Positions 5,871-13,096 of a stretch of 15,598 nucleotides of DNA are shown one piece after another. Each line of letters begins with the position of its first letter. Position 1 is the first letter of the stretch. The DNA is taken from positions 1 through 15,598 of the forward strand of contig NZ_AEPF01000029.1 in the NCBI RefSeq assembly GCF_000193735.1, written 5' to 3'. The stretch comes from Neisseria sicca 4320 (GTDB lineage Bacteria; Pseudomonadota; Gammaproteobacteria; Burkholderiales; Neisseriaceae). The notes beneath the pieces are model-generated. The model worked only from the letters and a program-made list of their open reading frames with translations, had not been told where the DNA came from and did not search any database. Both the position numbers and the translations under genes were made by a program.

Positions 5871-5942
5871 ATGTGCCTTAACGCCCGCCCCGCCCGTTTT
5901 GCCCGTACCGCACGCCGCGGCGCGTTGGTCGTTGTTTCGTAA
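5871..5942 (+). CDS. Putative pyrBI leader peptide
   Basis: ATG at 5871 opens a 23-codon ORF rich in Ala and Arg (MCLNARPARFARTARR, then GALVVVS). Its TAA at 5940-5942 overlaps the first bases of the terminator stem. In the enteric pyrBI operon a leader peptide is translated close behind RNA polymerase. When UTP is low the polymerase pauses in U-rich stretches and the ribosome blocks the terminator hairpin. The position here, with a U-rich GTTGTTTCG just before the hairpin, fits that scheme. No ribosome binding site is visible. The start overlaps the repeated DUS-flank TTTCAGACGACCCATGTGC. The sequence is not similar to E. coli PyrL, so the role is inferred from layout. Confidence 0.5.
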   Translation: MCLNARPARFARTARRGALVVVS

Positions 5943-5965
5943 AACCCCGCTTTTGCGGGGTTTTT
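5941..5965 (+). terminator. pyrB attenuator (intrinsic terminator)
   Basis: AAAACCCCGC, loop TTTT, then GCGGGGTTTTT form a strong GC stem followed by a T-run, 25 bp before the pyrB ATG. Its position between the leader ORF and pyrB marks it as an attenuator and not the end of an upstream gene on this strand. Confidence 0.85.
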
Positions 5966-5989
5966 GCCGAATTGAAGAAAGGAAGCCGA

Positions 5990-6910
5990 ATGCCCAACCC
6001 GCTTTACCGACAACACGTCATTTCTATTTCCGACCTGACGACCGAACAGCTCGAGCTGCTCCTGCAAACTGCCCTCAAACTCAAAGCCGAGCCGCGCGAC
6101 GACCTGCTCGAAGGCAAACTCATCGGCTCATGCTTTTTCGAGCCCTCCACCCGCACGCGCCTGTCGTTTGAAACCGCCGTACAACGCTTGGGCGGCAAAG
6201 TTATCGGCTTTGCCGACGGCGCGAACACCAGCGCGAAAAAAGGCGAAACCCTCGCCGACACCGCCCGCATCATCTCCAGCTACACCGACGCCATCATCCA
6301 ACGCCACCCCAAAGACGGCGCGGCGCGCGTGTCCGCCGAGTTTTCCAAAGTCCCCGTCATCAACGCCGGCGACGGCACCAACCAACACCCCAGCCAAACC
6401 CTGCTCGACCTCGTAACCATTTACGAAACCCAAGGTCGTCTGAACAAGCTCAAAATCGCCATGGCGGGCGACCTCAAATACGGGCGCACCGTCCATTCCC
6501 TCTGCCAAGCCCTCAAACGCTGGGACTGCGAATTCGCCTTCGTCTCCCCGCCCAGCCTCGCCATGCCCGAATACATCACCGAAGAACTCGAAGCCGCAGG
6601 CTGCCGCTACCAAATCCTGCCCGACCTCGAAGCCGCCGTCGAATGGGCGGACATCCTGTACATGACCCGCGTCCAACGCGAACGCTTCGACGAACAAGAG
6701 TTCGCCAAAATACAAGGCAAATTCAACCTCAACGCCGCCATGCTCGCCAACGCCCGCCCCAACCTGCGTGTGTTGCATCCCCTGCCGCGCGTTGACGAAA
6801 TCCATCCCAACGTCGATGCCACGCCGCACGCCTACTATTTCGAGCAGGCGACCAACGGCGTTTACGCCCGCATGGCGATTTTATCGCTGGTGTTGAACGA
6901 AGAAGTATAA
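5990..6910 (+). CDS. pyrB: Aspartate carbamoyltransferase catalytic chain
   Basis: PyrB joins carbamoyl phosphate and L-aspartate to give carbamoyl aspartate, the first committed step of pyrimidine synthesis. The 306-residue product is close to the 311 of E. coli. The carbamoyl-phosphate loop STRTR is at 53-57, the SAKKGE loop that enters the neighbouring active site at 81-86, HPSQTLLD at 133-140, and HPLPRVDEI near the C-terminus. ATG at 5990 is preferred to the in-frame TTG at 5972 because AAAGGAAG (5978-5985) is a good ribosome binding site for it. It is followed by pyrI after 9 bp and preceded by the attenuator. A DUS lies in frame at 6433-6444. Confidence 0.97.
   Translation: MPNPLYRQHVISISDLTTEQLELLLQTALKLKAEPRDDLLEGKLIGSCFFEPSTRTRLSFETAVQRLGGKVIGFADGANTSAKKGETLADTARIISSYTDAIIQRHPKDGAARVSAEFSKVPVINAGDGTNQHPSQTLLDLVTIYETQGRLNKLKIAMAGDLKYGRTVHSLCQALKRWDCEFAFVSPPSLAMPEYITEELEAAGCRYQILPDLEAAVEWADILYMTRVQRERFDEQEFAKIQGKFNLNAAMLANARPNLRVLHPLPRVDEIHPNVDATPHAYYFEQATNGVYARMAILSLVLNEEV
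6433..6444 (+). repeat. Intragenic DUS in pyrB
   Basis: A perfect AGGTCGTCTGAA encodes GRLN at residues 149-152 of PyrB, in a loop between the two domains. Confidence 0.9.
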
Positions 6911-6919
6911 GGAGCAAAT

Positions 6920-7378
6920 ATGGAAACCCCTAAACTCAGCGTCGAAGCCATCGAAAAAGGCACCGTCATCGACCACATCCCCGCAGGCAAAGGCCTGATT
7001 ATCCTGCGCCAATTCAAACTGCTGCACTACGGCAGCGCCGTAACCGTCGGCTTCAACCTGCCCAGCAAAACCCAAGGCAGCAAAGACATCATCAAAATCA
7101 CCGGCGTATGGCTGGACGACAACGCCGCCAACCGCCTCGCCCTCTTCGCCCCCGAAGCTGTCGTCAACACCATCGACCACTTTAAAGTCATCAACAAACG
7201 CCGGCTTACCCTGCCAGACGAAATCGCCGAAGTGTTCCGCTGCCCGAACACCAACTGCGCCAGCCACGGCGAGCCGGTGAAAAGCCGCTTCTACGTCCGC
7301 AAACAAAGCGGACAGACCAAGCTCAAATGCCACTACTGCGAAAAAACCTTCAGCCGCGATTCTGTGGCGGAGGCTTAG
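6920..7378 (+). CDS. pyrI: Aspartate carbamoyltransferase regulatory chain
   Basis: PyrI binds the nucleotide effectors (CTP/UTP, ATP) and holds PyrB trimers together in the holoenzyme. The 152 residues match the family length. The N-terminal allosteric domain contains VEAIEKGTVIDHIPAGKG and ILRQFKLL. The C-terminal zinc domain has CPNTNC and CHYC, the expected Cys-x4-Cys and Cys-x2-Cys pairs. AAGGAG at 6910-6915 is the ribosome binding site. It is co-transcribed with pyrB, and a DUS terminator follows at 7412-7458. Confidence 0.97.
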   Translation: METPKLSVEAIEKGTVIDHIPAGKGLIILRQFKLLHYGSAVTVGFNLPSKTQGSKDIIKITGVWLDDNAANRLALFAPEAVVNTIDHFKVINKRRLTLPDEIAEVFRCPNTNCASHGEPVKSRFYVRKQSGQTKLKCHYCEKTFSRDSVAEA

Positions 7379-7411
7379 TTTTAGTTATAAAGCCGGACCG
7401 GCATGAGTACG

Positions 7412-7458
7412 AAAGGTCGTCTGAAAACTTGAAAATCAGGTTTTCAGACGACCTTTTT
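7412..7458 (+). terminator. DUS inverted-repeat terminator after pyrI
   Basis: AAAGGTCGTCTGAAAAC and GTTTTCAGACGACCTTTTT form the stem with a T-run on the + strand. Confidence 0.85.
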
Positions 7459-7594
7459 ACATTTGGGAAGTGTTGTCGGTTTCACAACAAACGATAATTC
7501 AAAGGCATGAAAGAGAAATGACTTCCCTGCAACAATCGAATAGGGTTAAAACCGTGCAAAGAATCGAAAAGATTAGGCAAAAACGGTAAGGTGG

Positions 7595-7616
7595 TATAGA
7601 ATCGAGCACCTATACT
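7595..7616 (+). promoter_or_regulatory. Candidate -10 boxes upstream of the FadL-like gene
   Basis: TATAGA (7595-7600) and TATACT (7611-7616) resemble -10 hexamers. The -35 candidates are weak (TTAGGC at 7573-7578 for the first). The rest of 7459-7677 shows only the single DUS at 7637-7648. Confidence 0.3.
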
Positions 7617-7636
7617 AATCGGATAGAGGCGTTTGT

Positions 7637-7648
7637 TTCAGACGACCT
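7637..7648 (-). repeat. Single DUS in the 5' region of the FadL-like gene
   Basis: TTCAGACGACCT is the reverse complement of the 12-mer. It has no partner arm, so it is an uptake signal and not a terminator. It lies about 30 bp before the ATG. Confidence 0.85.
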
Positions 7649-7677
7649 CTTTATTATTTGCATGCAGGTATAAGAAA

Positions 7678-9090
7678 ATGACGAACTCACCCATCAAACA
7701 AACCGTAATCTTACTCAGCGCAGTCTTCTTCTCCGGCGCAGTCCACGCTTCGGGCTACCACTTCGGTACGCAGTCGGTCAACGCCCAAGGCACCGCCAAC
7801 TCTTCCGGCGCGGAAGCAGCCGACGCATCGACCATCTTCTACAACCCTGCCGGTCTGTCCAAACTCGACAGCAGCCAAGTTTCCGTCAACGCCAACATCG
7901 TCATGCCCAGCATCCGCTACGAAGCCGATTCCGCCCAATACTATCAAGGCGGCGATGTTTCCGGCTCGAAAAGCGGCAAAATCACCAAAACCACCGTCGC
8001 CCCGCATCTCTACGGCGCATACAAAGTCAATGACGACGTAACTTTGGGTTTGGGCGTTTACGTCCCCTTCGGTTCTGCCACCGAATACGAAAAAGATTCC
8101 GTACTGCGCCACAACATCAACAAACTCAGCCTCACCAGCATCGACATCGAACCGGTCGTCGCTTGGAAAGCCAATGAAAACCACGCTTTCGGCGCAGGCC
8201 TGATCGCCCAATATTCCAAAGCCGAATTGCGCAAATATTCCGACTGGGATGCCTCCGGTTCCATCAGCCAACTCGCCAGCGGCCTTGCCTCACGCGCCGC
8301 CGGCCGCCCTGTCTCCGTCAGCGCGCAAGGCAAATCTGACGGACACGCCGAAGTTAAAGGTCACGACTGGGGCTTCGGCTATCAACTTGCCTGGATGTGG
8401 GACATCAATGACCGCGCACGGGTCGGCGTGAACTACCGCTCCAAAGTAACCCACACCCTCAAAGGCTCGGCGGAATGGGAAGCCGACGGTGCATACGCCC
8501 GCCGTGCTTGGGATTTGGGTGCGCTTGCCGCACGCGGCTACGTTCCGCGTGAAAAAGCAAGCGTCAAAATCGTTACTCCTGAATCCCTGTCCGTTCACGG
8601 CATGTACAAAGCCACCGACAAATTCAACCTATTCGGCGATGTAACGTGGACCCGCCACAGCCGCTTCAATAAAGCGGAACTGGTATTTGAAAACACCAAA
8701 AACATCGTCAACGGCAAATCCGACCGCACCGTCATCACGCCCAACTGGCGCAACACTTACAAAGTCGCGCTCGGCGGTTCTTACCAAGTGACCGACCCGC
8801 TACAACTGCGCGCAGGTATCGCCTTTGACCGCTCGCCCGTCAAAAACGCCGGCTACCGCATGAACAGCCTGCCCGACGGCAACCGCATCTGGTTCTCGCT
8901 CGGCGCGAAATACCATCTGGGCAAAAACCACGTCTTGGATGCCGCTTACAGCCACATCCACATCAACGACACCCGCTACCACACCACCCGCGCCACCGGC
9001 AACGATGTGGACAGCAAAGGCGCATCCGGCGCACGCTTCAAAAACCACGCCAACATCGTTGGATTGCAATACACTTACAAATTCAAGTAA
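7678..9090 (+). CDS. FadL/OmpP1/TodX-family outer-membrane channel
   Basis: This family forms outer-membrane beta-barrels that pass long-chain fatty acids or other hydrophobic compounds. The 470-residue product starts with a signal peptide (QTVILLSAVFFSGAVHA, cleavage probably after Ala24). The mature N-terminal plug follows (GYHFGTQSVNAQGTANS) with the family's FYNPAGL motif near residue 58. The rest has alternating strands, for example LYGAYKVNDDVTLGLGVYVP and VGVNYRSKVTHTLKGSAEW, and ends in QYTYKFK. ATG at 7678 is chosen because the TTG at 7633 would put charged residues before the signal peptide. A neisserial gene of this type is commonly called outer membrane protein P1. It is transcribed alone and ends at the DUS terminator 9111-9156. 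Confidence 0.92.
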   Translation: MTNSPIKQTVILLSAVFFSGAVHASGYHFGTQSVNAQGTANSSGAEAADASTIFYNPAGLSKLDSSQVSVNANIVMPSIRYEADSAQYYQGGDVSGSKSGKITKTTVAPHLYGAYKVNDDVTLGLGVYVPFGSATEYEKDSVLRHNINKLSLTSIDIEPVVAWKANENHAFGAGLIAQYSKAELRKYSDWDASGSISQLASGLASRAAGRPVSVSAQGKSDGHAEVKGHDWGFGYQLAWMWDINDRARVGVNYRSKVTHTLKGSAEWEADGAYARRAWDLGALAARGYVPREKASVKIVTPESLSVHGMYKATDKFNLFGDVTWTRHSRFNKAELVFENTKNIVNGKSDRTVITPNWRNTYKVALGGSYQVTDPLQLRAGIAFDRSPVKNAGYRMNSLPDGNRIWFSLGAKYHLGKNHVLDAAYSHIHINDTRYHTTRATGNDVDSKGASGARFKNHANIVGLQYTYKFK

Positions 9091-9110
9091 GCCGTTTGGT
9101 GCCGACATCA

Positions 9111-9156
9111 AAAGGTCGTCTGAAAACCTGAAACGAGGGTTTTCAGACGACCTTTT
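9111..9156 (+). terminator. DUS inverted-repeat terminator after the FadL-like gene
   Basis: AAAGGTCGTCTGAAAACC and GGTTTTCAGACGACCTTTT form the stem. The next 139 bp up to the CREE at 9296 show nothing I can name. Confidence 0.85.
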
Positions 9157-9295
9157 GCCGTAAATTGACATCAGAAATGCTTCCTTCCGCCTCCCATCGG
9201 ACGGATACACAGAATAAGGACGCCGTCTCAGCCGAACGCAGACAGTATCAATAAAAATTCTCCCTGTTCTGAAGGCTGGGGATAGGTGCTTGATT

Positions 9296-9452
9296 TATAG
9301 TGGATTAAATTTAAACCAGTACGGCGTTGCCTCGCCTTAGCTCAAAGAGAACGATTCTCTAAGGTGCTAAAGCACCAAGTGAATCGGTTCCGTACTATCT
9401 GTACTGTCTGCGGCTTCGTCGCCTTGTCCTGATTTAAAGTTAATCCACTATA
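9296..9452 (+). repeat. CREE, full-length, copy 3
   Basis: The element is 157 bp, in the same orientation as copy 2 and nearly identical to it. The hairpin here is GGTGCTAAAGCACC, with a changed loop base. The inverted ends are TATAGTGGATTAAATTTAAA and TTTAAAGTTAATCCACTATA. It lies about 110 bp before the small membrane protein gene. Confidence 0.93.
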
Positions 9453-9559
9453 TCAAATTGATAATATGACGAACTTTTTACCCCTGCCCCTGCCTTAAGA
9501 AATAAAGCAGTCCAATTATGCGGACTGTCCGCCATAAACGATAAAGGGCTTCAAAGTGA

Positions 9560-9751
9560 ATGAATAATTTCCAAATACTTTTGCTTCTAGGCATCTTTAT
9601 GATGCTTCTCACCATCCTTCTCTACAAAAAAGGCTGGGTAAAACCCGTCAAACCTGCCGAATCCGACAGCCGTCCTCCGATTTTCTGGATTTCGATAACG
9701 GTCGTCGTCATGCTCGGTATTATTTCTTTAATCAGGTGGATGGGATGGTAA
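9560..9751 (+). CDS. Small two-TM membrane protein
   Basis: The 63-residue product has two hydrophobic segments, at about 4-21 (FQILLLLGIFMMLLTILL) and 42-60 (FWISITVVVMLGIISLI). They are joined by a basic/proline linker (KKGWVKPVKPAESDSRPP). No known family is recognised. The ribosome binding site is weak. Its support is the clean membrane topology, the neisserial codon use, and the DUS terminator placed 14 bp after the stop. Confidence 0.6.
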   Translation: MNNFQILLLLGIFMMLLTILLYKKGWVKPVKPAESDSRPPIFWISITVVVMLGIISLIRWMGW

Positions 9752-9764
9752 TTGGCGTGAAGGG

Positions 9765-9812
9765 AAAGGTCGTCTGAAAACCAATATCAAGGTTTTCAGA
9801 CGACCTTTTTTA
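9765..9812. terminator. DUS inverted-repeat terminator between the small membrane gene and folA
   Basis: AAAGGTCGTCTGAAAACC and GGTTTTCAGACGACCTTTTTT form the stem. It serves the + strand gene and, from the other side, the - strand folA that ends at 9839. Confidence 0.85.
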
Positions 9813-9838
9813 ATATACGGATTCAAAGAAATGTTTGG

Positions 9839-10324
9839 TCAACGGCGTACATAGTGGACAAAGGCGTATCCGATACCTTTCTCGCTTATGTATGTTTCAC
9901 GCAACTGCTCTTTCCATTTATCCGATGAAAATTCAGGGAAAAAAGCATCTCCGGATACATCGAGCGACACCTCGGTCAGGCGCAAATCGGTCGCATGCGG
10001 CAGGGCTTGGGCGTAAATCTGCGCGCCGCCCATGATGATGATTTCTTCGGCATCCGCACACAATGCCAATGCTTCTTCCAGCCCGGGGACGGTTTCCGCC
10101 CCTTCGGCAAGATAATCCGACCGACGGGTAATAACGATATTGCGCCGGCCGGGCAATGGTTTCTTAGGCAGGGATTCCCATGTTTTACGCCCCATGACGA
10201 CCGGTTTGCCCGTGGTATAGGTTTTGAAAAAGGCAAAGTCTTCGGGCAGATGCCAAGGCATGGTGTTGTTGATGCCGATACAACGGTGGGCGGCATAAGC
10301 GGCAATCAGAGTGATTTTTTGCAT
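9839..10324 (-). CDS. folA: Dihydrofolate reductase
   Basis: FolA reduces dihydrofolate to tetrahydrofolate with NADPH and is the target of trimethoprim. The 161-residue product contains IAAYAAHRCIGINNTMPWHLPEDF, with the catalytic acid Asp29 aligned to E. coli Asp27. The NADPH-binding VVMGRKTWESLP and GRRNIVITR follow, then IIIMGGAQIYAQALP. ATG at 10324 is preferred to the ATG at 10330 because AAGG lies 6 bases before it, while it is only 0-2 bases from the outer ATG. The gene is transcribed divergently from the DegV gene. Confidence 0.96.
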   Translation of the reverse strand: MQKITLIAAYAAHRCIGINNTMPWHLPEDFAFFKTYTTGKPVVMGRKTWESLPKKPLPGRRNIVITRRSDYLAEGAETVPGLEEALALCADAEEIIIMGGAQIYAQALPHATDLRLTEVSLDVSGDAFFPEFSSDKWKEQLRETYISEKGIGYAFVHYVRR

Positions 10325-10330
10325 GAGCAT

Positions 10331-10534
10331 CCTTGTTTGAGGCCGAAAGCCAATATTGTAAACGATATGGCGGACAGGTTGGTTTTTCTATTAATATTCT
10401 AAATAGAGATTATTCCAATGGGCATATAGACAATAATAAGGATACCGTTTATCATTTTAAAATGCCGTTTGTCTTGCGGCCAAATTATATATAAGTAAGC
10501 AGATTTTCATTGACGGATATTCAAGGGAGACAGT
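10331..10534. promoter_or_regulatory. Divergent promoter region of folA and the DegV gene
   Basis: This AT-rich 204-bp gap must hold both start signals. TATATA/TATAAG at 10488-10495 on the + strand is a possible -10. TTGCGG at 10474-10479 is too close to be its -35. No operator or riboswitch is recognised. Confidence 0.3.
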
Positions 10535-11425
10535 ATGCCGGGTTCTTATGCTTTGTACCGCTGTGCGGTTTTATCGACATCCAGCGGTTCGGTTGACAGT
10601 ATGGCCGGACGCGACAGCACCATACATATTTTGCATTTAAACATTTCGTTCAATCATCAATGGTATGCAGACGGTTCAGATGTTAATAACCATGATTATT
10701 GCGAATGGCGCGCCAATCATCTGGATGAACCAATCAGCACGCTGCCGCCTTGCGAAGACGAATTGTCCAAAACATTCCATTATCTGGTGGAACAGGGCTA
10801 TCACGAAGCCATCGTTACGACGTTGAGCAGGAAATTGAGCGACTCGGCGGATGTTATCCGCAAAATGGCGGCGCAGTTTCCACAACTGAAAATCCATGTT
10901 GTCGACACAGGTACCTGCTGTATGCCGGAAGGCTTTTTCGCCATGGAGGCGGAGCGGCTGCTTCGGGCAGGCCTGCCTCCCCAAACGGTCGTCGCACACT
11001 TGGAAAGCCTCAAGCCTTATTGCCACATCGTATTCGGGCTTTCTTCGCTCAAGTCCCTTTCTTTGGGCGGTACGCTTTCCCGCGTCGGCGCGTCTTTCGG
11101 CGATTGGCTCGGATTGCGCAACGTCCTGCACTTTTCGCAAGACAATTTGGAACGTTTAGAAACCGTTACCGACGATGTCAAAATGTTTGATTCCATTATT
11201 GCCAATACCGTCAGCCTGATGGGCGGCAAGCCGAAAGACCAATTTATCCTCGGCGGCCTATACAGCGGCGACGAAGAACGCTACCGGCTGTTTGCCGAAC
11301 GTTTTTTTGAAAAAACCGGAAGGCGGCTCGGGCAGGGCGTACCCGTATCACCCGTTGTCGCCGCGCACGTCGGCATCTGCGGGGTCGGCGTGGGCATGGT
11401 GGAACGCATTGCCTCCCCTGCCTGA
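10535..11425 (+). CDS. DegV family (fatty-acid-binding) protein
   Basis: DegV/FakB-type proteins bind a fatty acid, and in Gram-positives they present it to a kinase. The 296-residue product keeps the family plan. The N-terminal domain has STSSGSVDS and ILHLNISFNHQWYADGSDV. ISTLPPCEDELSKTFHYLVE follows, then EAIVTTLSRKLSDSADV, in place of the common ..S.LSGT motif, and IHVVDTGTC. LSSLKSLSLGGTLSRVGASFGDWL corresponds to the L..GGRI segment, with Thr-Leu-Ser-Arg. AAGGGAGA at 10523-10530 is a good ribosome binding site. The partner kinase is not in the window, so the biochemical role in this organism is unknown. DUS terminator at 11487-11529. Confidence 0.85.
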   Translation: MPGSYALYRCAVLSTSSGSVDSMAGRDSTIHILHLNISFNHQWYADGSDVNNHDYCEWRANHLDEPISTLPPCEDELSKTFHYLVEQGYHEAIVTTLSRKLSDSADVIRKMAAQFPQLKIHVVDTGTCCMPEGFFAMEAERLLRAGLPPQTVVAHLESLKPYCHIVFGLSSLKSLSLGGTLSRVGASFGDWLGLRNVLHFSQDNLERLETVTDDVKMFDSIIANTVSLMGGKPKDQFILGGLYSGDEERYRLFAERFFEKTGRRLGQGVPVSPVVAAHVGICGVGVGMVERIASPA

Positions 11426-11486
11426 AAATTCCGCCATAAAGCCATACCATTAAAGGCTATGGGTATTGCTTATTTGAATTGACGGC

Positions 11487-11529
11487 AAAGGTCGTCTGAA
11501 AACCGAAATCTCTGGTTTTCAGACGACCT
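11487..11529 (+). terminator. DUS inverted-repeat terminator after the DegV gene
   Basis: AAAGGTCGTCTGAAAACC and GGTTTTCAGACGACCT form the stem. There is little T-run after it on the + strand. The 98 bp from here to CREE copy 4 contain nothing recognisable. Confidence 0.7.
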
Positions 11530-11627
11530 GATGATTAAATTGATGTCGGTTGGAAATCATCTGAATATTCAGTGCGCTCTTTGCCGAAAGTCTCCCATAC
11601 CGATACGAATCAGGTTTTATGCTCATT

Positions 11628-11729
11628 TATAGTGGATTAACTTTAAATCAGTACAGCGTTGCCTTGCCGTACTATCTGTACTGTCTGCGGCTTCGTCGCC
11701 TAGTCCTAATTTAAAGTTCATCCACTATA
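11628..11729 (+). repeat. CREE, short form, copy 4
   Basis: The element is 102 bp with the same ends (TATAGTGGATTAACTTTAAA, TTTAAAGTTCATCCACTATA). It lacks about 55 internal bases present in copies 1-3, including the GGTGCT..AGCACC hairpin. The join is at CCTTGCCGTACTATC. Long (about 155 bp) and short (about 105 bp) forms are both known. Several point changes suggest an older copy. The 76 bp from here to the next terminator hold nothing I can name. Confidence 0.9.
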
Positions 11730-11805
11730 TTTCGCAGGGAAACCCCATGTGTTGCGGTCAGTTATGCCATGACTTTGTGTCAGGGGTAATTTCACGGGTA
11801 GGAAA

Positions 11806-11854
11806 CAAAAAGGTCGTCTGAAAACCAAAATCTTTGGTTTTCAGACGACCTTTT
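11806..11854. terminator. DUS inverted-repeat terminator after prfB
   Basis: AAAAAGGTCGTCTGAAAACC and GGTTTTCAGACGACCTTTT form a stem with A/T runs outside both arms, so it can work in both directions. It lies 14 bp past the prfB stop. Confidence 0.85.
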
Positions 11855-11867
11855 GATATTTTGAGGT

Positions 11868-12971
11868 TTACACGCCTTGTTTCAGGCTCTCTTCGATGAA
11901 GCCGTCCAAATCGCCGTCCAATACGGCTTTGGTGTTGCCGACTTCGTAGCCTGTGCGCAAGTCTTTGATGCGTGAGGAGTCCAAGACGTACGAACGGATT
12001 TGGCTGCCCCAACCCACATCGGATTTGCCTTCTTCCAACGCCTGTTTCTCTTCGTTTCGTTTGCGCATTTCCAATTCATACAGTTTGGATTTCAACATTT
12101 CCATCGCAGCCGCTTTGTTGGCGTGTTGCGAACGGTCGTTTTGACACTGCACCACAATACCCGTCGGCTCGTGGGTAATACGCACGGCAGAGTCGGTTTT
12201 GTTGATGTGCTGACCGCCTGCGCCCGATGCGCGGTAGGTGTCGATACGCAAATCGGCGGGGTTGATTTCGATTTCGATGGAATCGTCGATTTCGGGGTAC
12301 ACGAACACGGATGAGAACGACGTATGGCGTTTGTTGTTCGAGTCAAACGGCGAGTAGCGCACCAAGCGGTGAACGCCGGTTTCCGTGCGCAGCAAGCCGT
12401 AGGCGTATTCGCCTTCCACTCGGATGGTGGCGCGGTTGATGCCCGCGATTTCGCCGTCGTCTTCTTCGAGGATTTCGATTTTGAAGCCTTTGCGCTCGGC
12501 GTAGCGGCTGTACATGCGGAACAGCATACCCGCCCAGTCTTCCGCTTCCGTACCGCCCGCACCTGCGGTGATGTCGATAAAGCAGTTGTTCGGGTCGGCG
12601 GGCTGGTTGAACATCCGTTTGAACTCCAAGTCCGCCATCTGTTTTTCCAGTCCCGCCACGTCTTCCTGCACGGCGGCGAAACCTTCTTCGTCGTTTTCTT
12701 CGACGGTCATTTCAATCAGCATTCGGTTGTCTTCGATGCCCGATGCGATGTTGTCGAGCGTCAACACGATGCCTTCGAGGATTTTGCGCTCTTTGCCGAT
12801 TTCTTGGGCGCGTTTGGGGTCATTCCACAGCTCAGGGTCTTCGGAAAGGCCGATGACTTCTTCCAATCGGTCTTTCTTGCCCTGATAGTCCATATAGACG
12901 CGGATGTCTTCGCTGCGCTTTTCCAAATCGTTCAGGATGTTGTTAAGCTGGTTGATTACTTCGGCTTCCAT
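11868..12971 (-). CDS. prfB: Peptide chain release factor 2 (no programmed frameshift)
   Basis: RF2 reads UGA and UAA stop codons and triggers peptide release. The 367-residue product aligns with E. coli RF2 from end to end. It has the stop-recognition motif SPF in LVRYSPFDSNNKRHTSF and the catalytic GGQ in ASGAGGQHINKT. Ala precedes SGAGGQ, as in most RF2 proteins, where E. coli K-12 has Thr. The segment equal to the E. coli frameshift site reads TATATGGACTAT (Y-M-D-Y). There is no in-frame TGA and no internal AGGGGG, so the gene is read in one frame. The start ATG at 12971 has no clear ribosome binding site. Confidence 0.97.
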   Translation of the reverse strand: MEAEVINQLNNILNDLEKRSEDIRVYMDYQGKKDRLEEVIGLSEDPELWNDPKRAQEIGKERKILEGIVLTLDNIASGIEDNRMLIEMTVEENDEEGFAAVQEDVAGLEKQMADLEFKRMFNQPADPNNCFIDITAGAGGTEAEDWAGMLFRMYSRYAERKGFKIEILEEDDGEIAGINRATIRVEGEYAYGLLRTETGVHRLVRYSPFDSNNKRHTSFSSVFVYPEIDDSIEIEINPADLRIDTYRASGAGGQHINKTDSAVRITHEPTGIVVQCQNDRSQHANKAAAMEMLKSKLYELEMRKRNEEKQALEEGKSDVGWGSQIRSYVLDSSRIKDLRTGYEVGNTKAVLDGDLDGFIEESLKQGV

Positions 12972-13037
12972 GATTCTTGTGTGCTTTCAAAATTTTAGGG
13001 GCGTATTGTAAGGGATTTGCGGGCTTTTTTCTATGAT

Positions 13038-13084
13038 AAAGGTCGTCTGAAAACCTGAATCTCAAGTTTTCAGACGACCTTTTT
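13038..13084. terminator. DUS inverted-repeat terminator after murA
   Basis: AAAGGTCGTCTGAAAAC and GTTTTCAGACGACCTTTTT form a stem between prfB and murA. On the - strand it ends murA 12 bp past its stop. Confidence 0.8.
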
Positions 13085-13096
13085 GACACAAGGCCC

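Noticed and set aside
6128..6829. 233-codon - strand ORF inside pyrB
   Set aside because: It is a shadow of pyrB with no start signal and no recognisable domain.
9839..10330. folA start at the first ATG (10330)
   Set aside because: AAGG is too close to that ATG, while the ATG at 10324 has it at a normal distance and gives the family's usual N-terminus.
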